Shown here piece after piece: positions 61,399 to 64,000 of a stretch of DNA of 64,000 bases. Source of the DNA: Caldithrix sp964598255. Its GTDB lineage: Bacteria; Calditrichota; Calditrichia; Calditrichales; Calditrichaceae. The stretch is from assembly GCA_964598255.1 (NCBI GenBank), contig CAZRBA010000073.1, positions 62,001 to 126,000 on the forward strand. Reading direction: 5' to 3'. The notes beneath the pieces are model-generated. The model was not told the origin of the DNA and made no database searches. It saw only the letters and a list, made by a program, of their open reading frames with translations. Position 1 is the stretch's first letter. The number at the start of each line of letters is the position of its first letter. A program made the position numbers and the translations under genes.

Positions 61399-63669
61399 AT
61401 GATTCCAAAATTTATCCGCAGGCAAGCGGTTCGATCTTTCGACGAACAGAATCTGCAAAAACTCAATGCCACCTCGTTATCGGAAATGGATGCGCGCTCC
61501 AGATCCGGCCCGATTATGTACATTGCCATTCTTATCATTTTATATTTTGCTACCACCTTTCCGCAGGATTTTTCCATTCTTTTTTGGTTTGTTTTTGTAG
61601 CTGTTATCTTATTTAGTACCCTACGTTTTATTGCTTCCACCCTCATTAAAAAGAAACACGTACGTTCCGGGCCCTGGTGGCCCAAATTATTTGCCGGACT
61701 CACGCTCGGTATTGCAACATTATGGGGCTGGCTGGCTGCTTTTTCTCTTTCTTATTACGGAATCGAATTGAATACCCTTACCCTATTAGTTATTTTGAGC
61801 GGATTAGCCGCAGGCGGCATTACCGCTTTGGCCCCCAATCATCGGTTGAGTCAGGCATACATTACCGTACTTTTGGCGCCGATTATTTTTGTAGCTTTTT
61901 TTGCTGGAGGCACCAAATTTTTTGTTTGGGGGCTGTTGGTATCGGTCTTTTATATTTATTTGAGTTTTGTTATTAAAAAATTAAACAACGAATACTGGAA
62001 AACATTATTACAAAACCAGGAATTACGCCAAAAAACAACCGAATTGGAACGGGCAAAAGCGGAATTGGAAGCGGCAAACCGGGCAAAAAGCGAATTTTTG
62101 GCTAACATGAGCCATGAAATCCGCACTCCGATGAACGGCATTATCGGCATGACCGATTTAGCTCTGGATACTCCGTTAAATCCCGAGCAAAAAGAATATT
62201 TATCCATTGTCAAGTCCTCGGCGGAAACACTACTGACCATTATTAATGACATCCTGGATTTTTCTAAAATCGAAGCGGGAAAACTGGATATCGAACAAAT
62301 CGATTTTAATTTTTACGATCTGATCGGTGATGTGGTTAAACCTTTGGCCATCCGAGCAAGCGAAAAAAAGCTGGAACTGGTTTACTCTATCGGCCCGGAT
62401 GTGCCGATTTTTCTTAAAGGAGATCCCGTACGTATTCGTCAAATTTTAATTAATTTAATCGGGAATGCGCTCAAATTCACCCAAAAAGGACAAATTGTTT
62501 TGCAAATAGAACGTTTGGCCCGCGAGGGAGGTACGATACGTCTCAAATGCGGAGTCCATGATACGGGGATCGGCATTCCACCCGAAAAACAGTCCAAAAT
62601 TTTTGAATCCTTTGTTCAGGCCGATTCTTCCACTACGCGCCAATACGGGGGCACAGGTTTGGGATTGGCCATTACCACCAAACTGGTACGTTTGATGGGC
62701 GGTAAAATTTGGCTGGAAAGTCCCTCCGCATACCCGCATCAAAAACAGGGCGGTCCGGGAGCCTCTTTTTATTTTATTCTCGAATTGCACACAGCGGATG
62801 AATTCGATCCGGAGCTCCATTTACAGTTGGAAGATGTTCAGGGTAAACGCATTCTGCTTATCGACGATAACCCGATCAACCGGCGTTATTTAAAGAACAT
62901 TATGGAGCGCAATAAAATCGAGGTGGTTACCACCGAAAGCGGTCCGCAGGCTCTGTCCCTTTTGCAAAAAGATGCCCGTTTCGATTTGATTATTACCGAT
63001 TCCCAAATGCCAGATATGGACGGTTTTTCGGTTGCGGAAAGGATCCGTCAAATGAAGCAATTACCTCCGATTCCCATAATGATGCTAACCTCCAGCGGAG
63101 TACGCGGCGATAGCGAGCGTTGCCGCAAAATCGGTATTGATGCTTACCTACCAAAGCCCATTAAACTAACCGAATTTCTTAATGCTATTCAGGTTACACT
63201 CGGCCGTTCCAAAATTAAGAAAAAATCCCGAAAGGAGCCGCCACTGGTAACACAATATCTGGTTCGCGAACTTAATCCGCGCTATCACATATTGGTAGCC
63301 GAAGATAATCCCGTAAATCAAAAATTAGCCTTGCGCTTGCTGGAAAAAGCCGGCAATCAGGTAGATATCGCCGGGAATGGTCGGGAAGCACTTGAAAAAA
63401 TACAACAGAAAGATTACGATTTGATTTTAATGGATGTGCAAATGCCGGTAATGGACGGCCTGCAAGCCACCCGCGAAATTCGCTCGAAGGAAGGAAACAA
63501 CGGTGCGCATATTCCCATTATTGCATTAACCGCACACGCCATGAAAGGCGATGCCGAAAGATGTCTTTCCGCCGGAATGGACGGTTACGTTTCCAAACCC
63601 ATCCGCAGCGACGAATTGTTTCAGGAAATCGAACGGATTATGCACAAATTCCATCGCAGCAAAGGATGA
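61399..63669 (+). CDS. Hybrid histidine kinase with two receiver domains
   Basis: I choose ATG 61399, preceded by AGAGGA; a TTG at 61222 lacks a ribosome site. The protein (756 residues) has five or six membrane helices (about 38-193), a coiled coil (RQKTTELERAKAELEAANRA), a HisKA domain with His239 in LANMSHEIRTPMNGI, a kinase domain (LINLIGNALKFTQ, HDTGIGIPPEKQ, GGTGLGLAITTKL), a first receiver with Asp534 and a second with Asp679 (both in DLI..DxQMPxMDG). No HPt domain is present, so phosphate relay needs another protein. No sensory PAS domain is seen; the membrane part may be the sensor. Confidence 0.93.
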   Translation: MIPKFIRRQAVRSFDEQNLQKLNATSLSEMDARSRSGPIMYIAILIILYFATTFPQDFSILFWFVFVAVILFSTLRFIASTLIKKKHVRSGPWWPKLFAGLTLGIATLWGWLAAFSLSYYGIELNTLTLLVILSGLAAGGITALAPNHRLSQAYITVLLAPIIFVAFFAGGTKFFVWGLLVSVFYIYLSFVIKKLNNEYWKTLLQNQELRQKTTELERAKAELEAANRAKSEFLANMSHEIRTPMNGIIGMTDLALDTPLNPEQKEYLSIVKSSAETLLTIINDILDFSKIEAGKLDIEQIDFNFYDLIGDVVKPLAIRASEKKLELVYSIGPDVPIFLKGDPVRIRQILINLIGNALKFTQKGQIVLQIERLAREGGTIRLKCGVHDTGIGIPPEKQSKIFESFVQADSSTTRQYGGTGLGLAITTKLVRLMGGKIWLESPSAYPHQKQGGPGASFYFILELHTADEFDPELHLQLEDVQGKRILLIDDNPINRRYLKNIMERNKIEVVTTESGPQALSLLQKDARFDLIITDSQMPDMDGFSVAERIRQMKQLPPIPIMMLTSSGVRGDSERCRKIGIDAYLPKPIKLTEFLNAIQVTLGRSKIKKKSRKEPPLVTQYLVRELNPRYHILVAEDNPVNQKLALRLLEKAGNQVDIAGNGREALEKIQQKDYDLILMDVQMPVMDGLQATREIRSKEGNNGAHIPIIALTAHAMKGDAERCLSAGMDGYVSKPIRSDELFQEIERIMHKFHRSKG

Positions 63670-63724
63670 TCCGCAATTTACGCAGCGTGCTTTTATTTAG
63701 ATATTTTAAAGCCAGAGGCAAACA

Positions 63725-64000
63725 TTATTCCAGCCATCGCTCCGGGTTGTAGGTACGGTTCGATCCGTAAATACCAAAACGCAAACTCACCGGCCCGATA
63801 TACCCCGCTCCACCCACTTTACCGATAATTTGGTTTTTATCTACAAAGGTGTTTTTGAAAACATAAATTTCAGAAAGGTGCGAATACACCGTGTAGTAGC
63901 CTTTACCATGATCTACGATAACTGTATTACCATAACCGGGTAAATAGGTAATAACGCGTACCACGCCGGGAAAAACACAATGAACCGGTGTCCCTTCTTT
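63725..64000 (-). CDS. M23/LytM-domain (EnvC-like) protein, C-terminal part only
   Basis: The frame is open from the window edge to the stop at 63725 (91 codons visible). The residues match the C-terminal half of a LytM domain: GTPVHCVFPGVVRVI, GYGNTVIVDHGKGYYTVYSHLSEI and VGGAGYIGPVSLRFGIYG. In active M23 peptidases the last motif is HLHFE; here it reads SLRFG, so a zinc ligand appears to be lost, as in EnvC-type activators of amidases. The N-terminal part lies outside the window. It faces the hybrid kinase across a 55-base convergent gap. Confidence 0.75.
   Translation of the reverse strand, partial: KEGTPVHCVFPGVVRVITYLPGYGNTVIVDHGKGYYTVYSHLSEIYVFKNTFVDKNQIIGKVGGAGYIGPVSLRFGIYGSNRTYNPERWLE

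Noticed and set aside
1..64000. tRNA or rRNA genes, insertion sequences or prophage
   Set aside because: No cloverleaf-like stretch, rRNA core sequence, transposase or integrase motif was recognised in any gap or frame.

Overview
The window reads as a chromosomal piece of a Gram-negative bacterium of the Fibrobacterota-Chlorobiota-Bacteroidota side of the tree, most probably a Calditrichota (Caldithrix-like) or KSB1-type lineage. This is an inference from several signs: a secreted subtilase ending in a FlgD-like/type IX-style sorting tail with the 'NRPNPFNPVTRIYF' pattern, a secreted propeller protein with a related tail, many lipoproteins, an outer-membrane beta-barrel, a DUF2851 protein, a class II (B12-dependent) ribonucleotide reductase, and an anaerobe-type ferredoxin-linked ion-pumping complex. 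I see no rRNA, tRNA, transposase, prophage or CRISPR array.

Layout. 1-10.3 kb is one long minus-strand operon: a MarR regulator, then Mrp antiporter modules (E, F, G, DUF4040, a MbhE/MrpB fusion, C, and a 1047-residue double antiporter subunit), then complex I-like NuoH, B, C and D modules, ending off the window in a NuoI ferredoxin fused to an NfnB/GltD-type flavoprotein. This is the outstanding system of the window: a predicted membrane complex that couples ferredoxin and NAD(P)(H) electron transfer to Na+/H+ movement. 10.5-15 kb (plus strand) holds an MscS channel, a small lipoprotein, a secreted subtilase and an ECF sigma factor. 15-18.4 kb (minus) is an ABC exporter pair and an MFS protein.

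18.5-22.8 kb (plus) is gltX, a degenerate histidine-kinase-like protein that has lost its phosphoacceptor His, and an NtrC-type sigma-54 activator. 22.9-27.5 kb (minus) holds era, an unknown membrane-anchored protein, an M50 protease, an apparently exported protein-isoaspartyl methyltransferase and a secreted metallo-beta-lactamase-fold hydrolase. After an acyl-CoA ligase (plus) come a solitary Cas6-like gene, an Mrp/ApbC ATPase, an unknown protein, recN, a secreted propeller protein and a complete riboflavin operon (nudix-ribD-ribE-ribBA-ribH), all on the minus strand. A second NtrC-type regulator and a methyltransferase follow.

44.4-48.6 kb (plus) carries a class II ribonucleotide reductase split over two genes, with an attenuator-like leader, then a BtuD/FecE-type ATPase. 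48.6-49.2 kb looks like decayed sequence. 49.2-55 kb (minus) is envelope-oriented: an outer-membrane barrel with a FecR-domain partner, a lytic transglycosylase lipoprotein, DUF350 and DUF2851. 55-59 kb has an XRE regulator with a well-formed promoter/operator, a CoaC-like flavoprotein, a ferritin-like protein behind a perfect palindrome, an RsgA lacking its OB-fold and a pyrimidine-nucleoside phosphorylase. 59.3-63.7 kb (plus) is a compact run of PtsN-like EIIA, polyprenyl synthase, NlpC/P60 lipoprotein and hybrid histidine kinase. The window closes inside an M23-family gene on the minus strand.

All functions come from reading motifs by eye. No database search was run. Start codons were chosen by ribosome binding site and family alignment where these disagreed with the longest reading frame.
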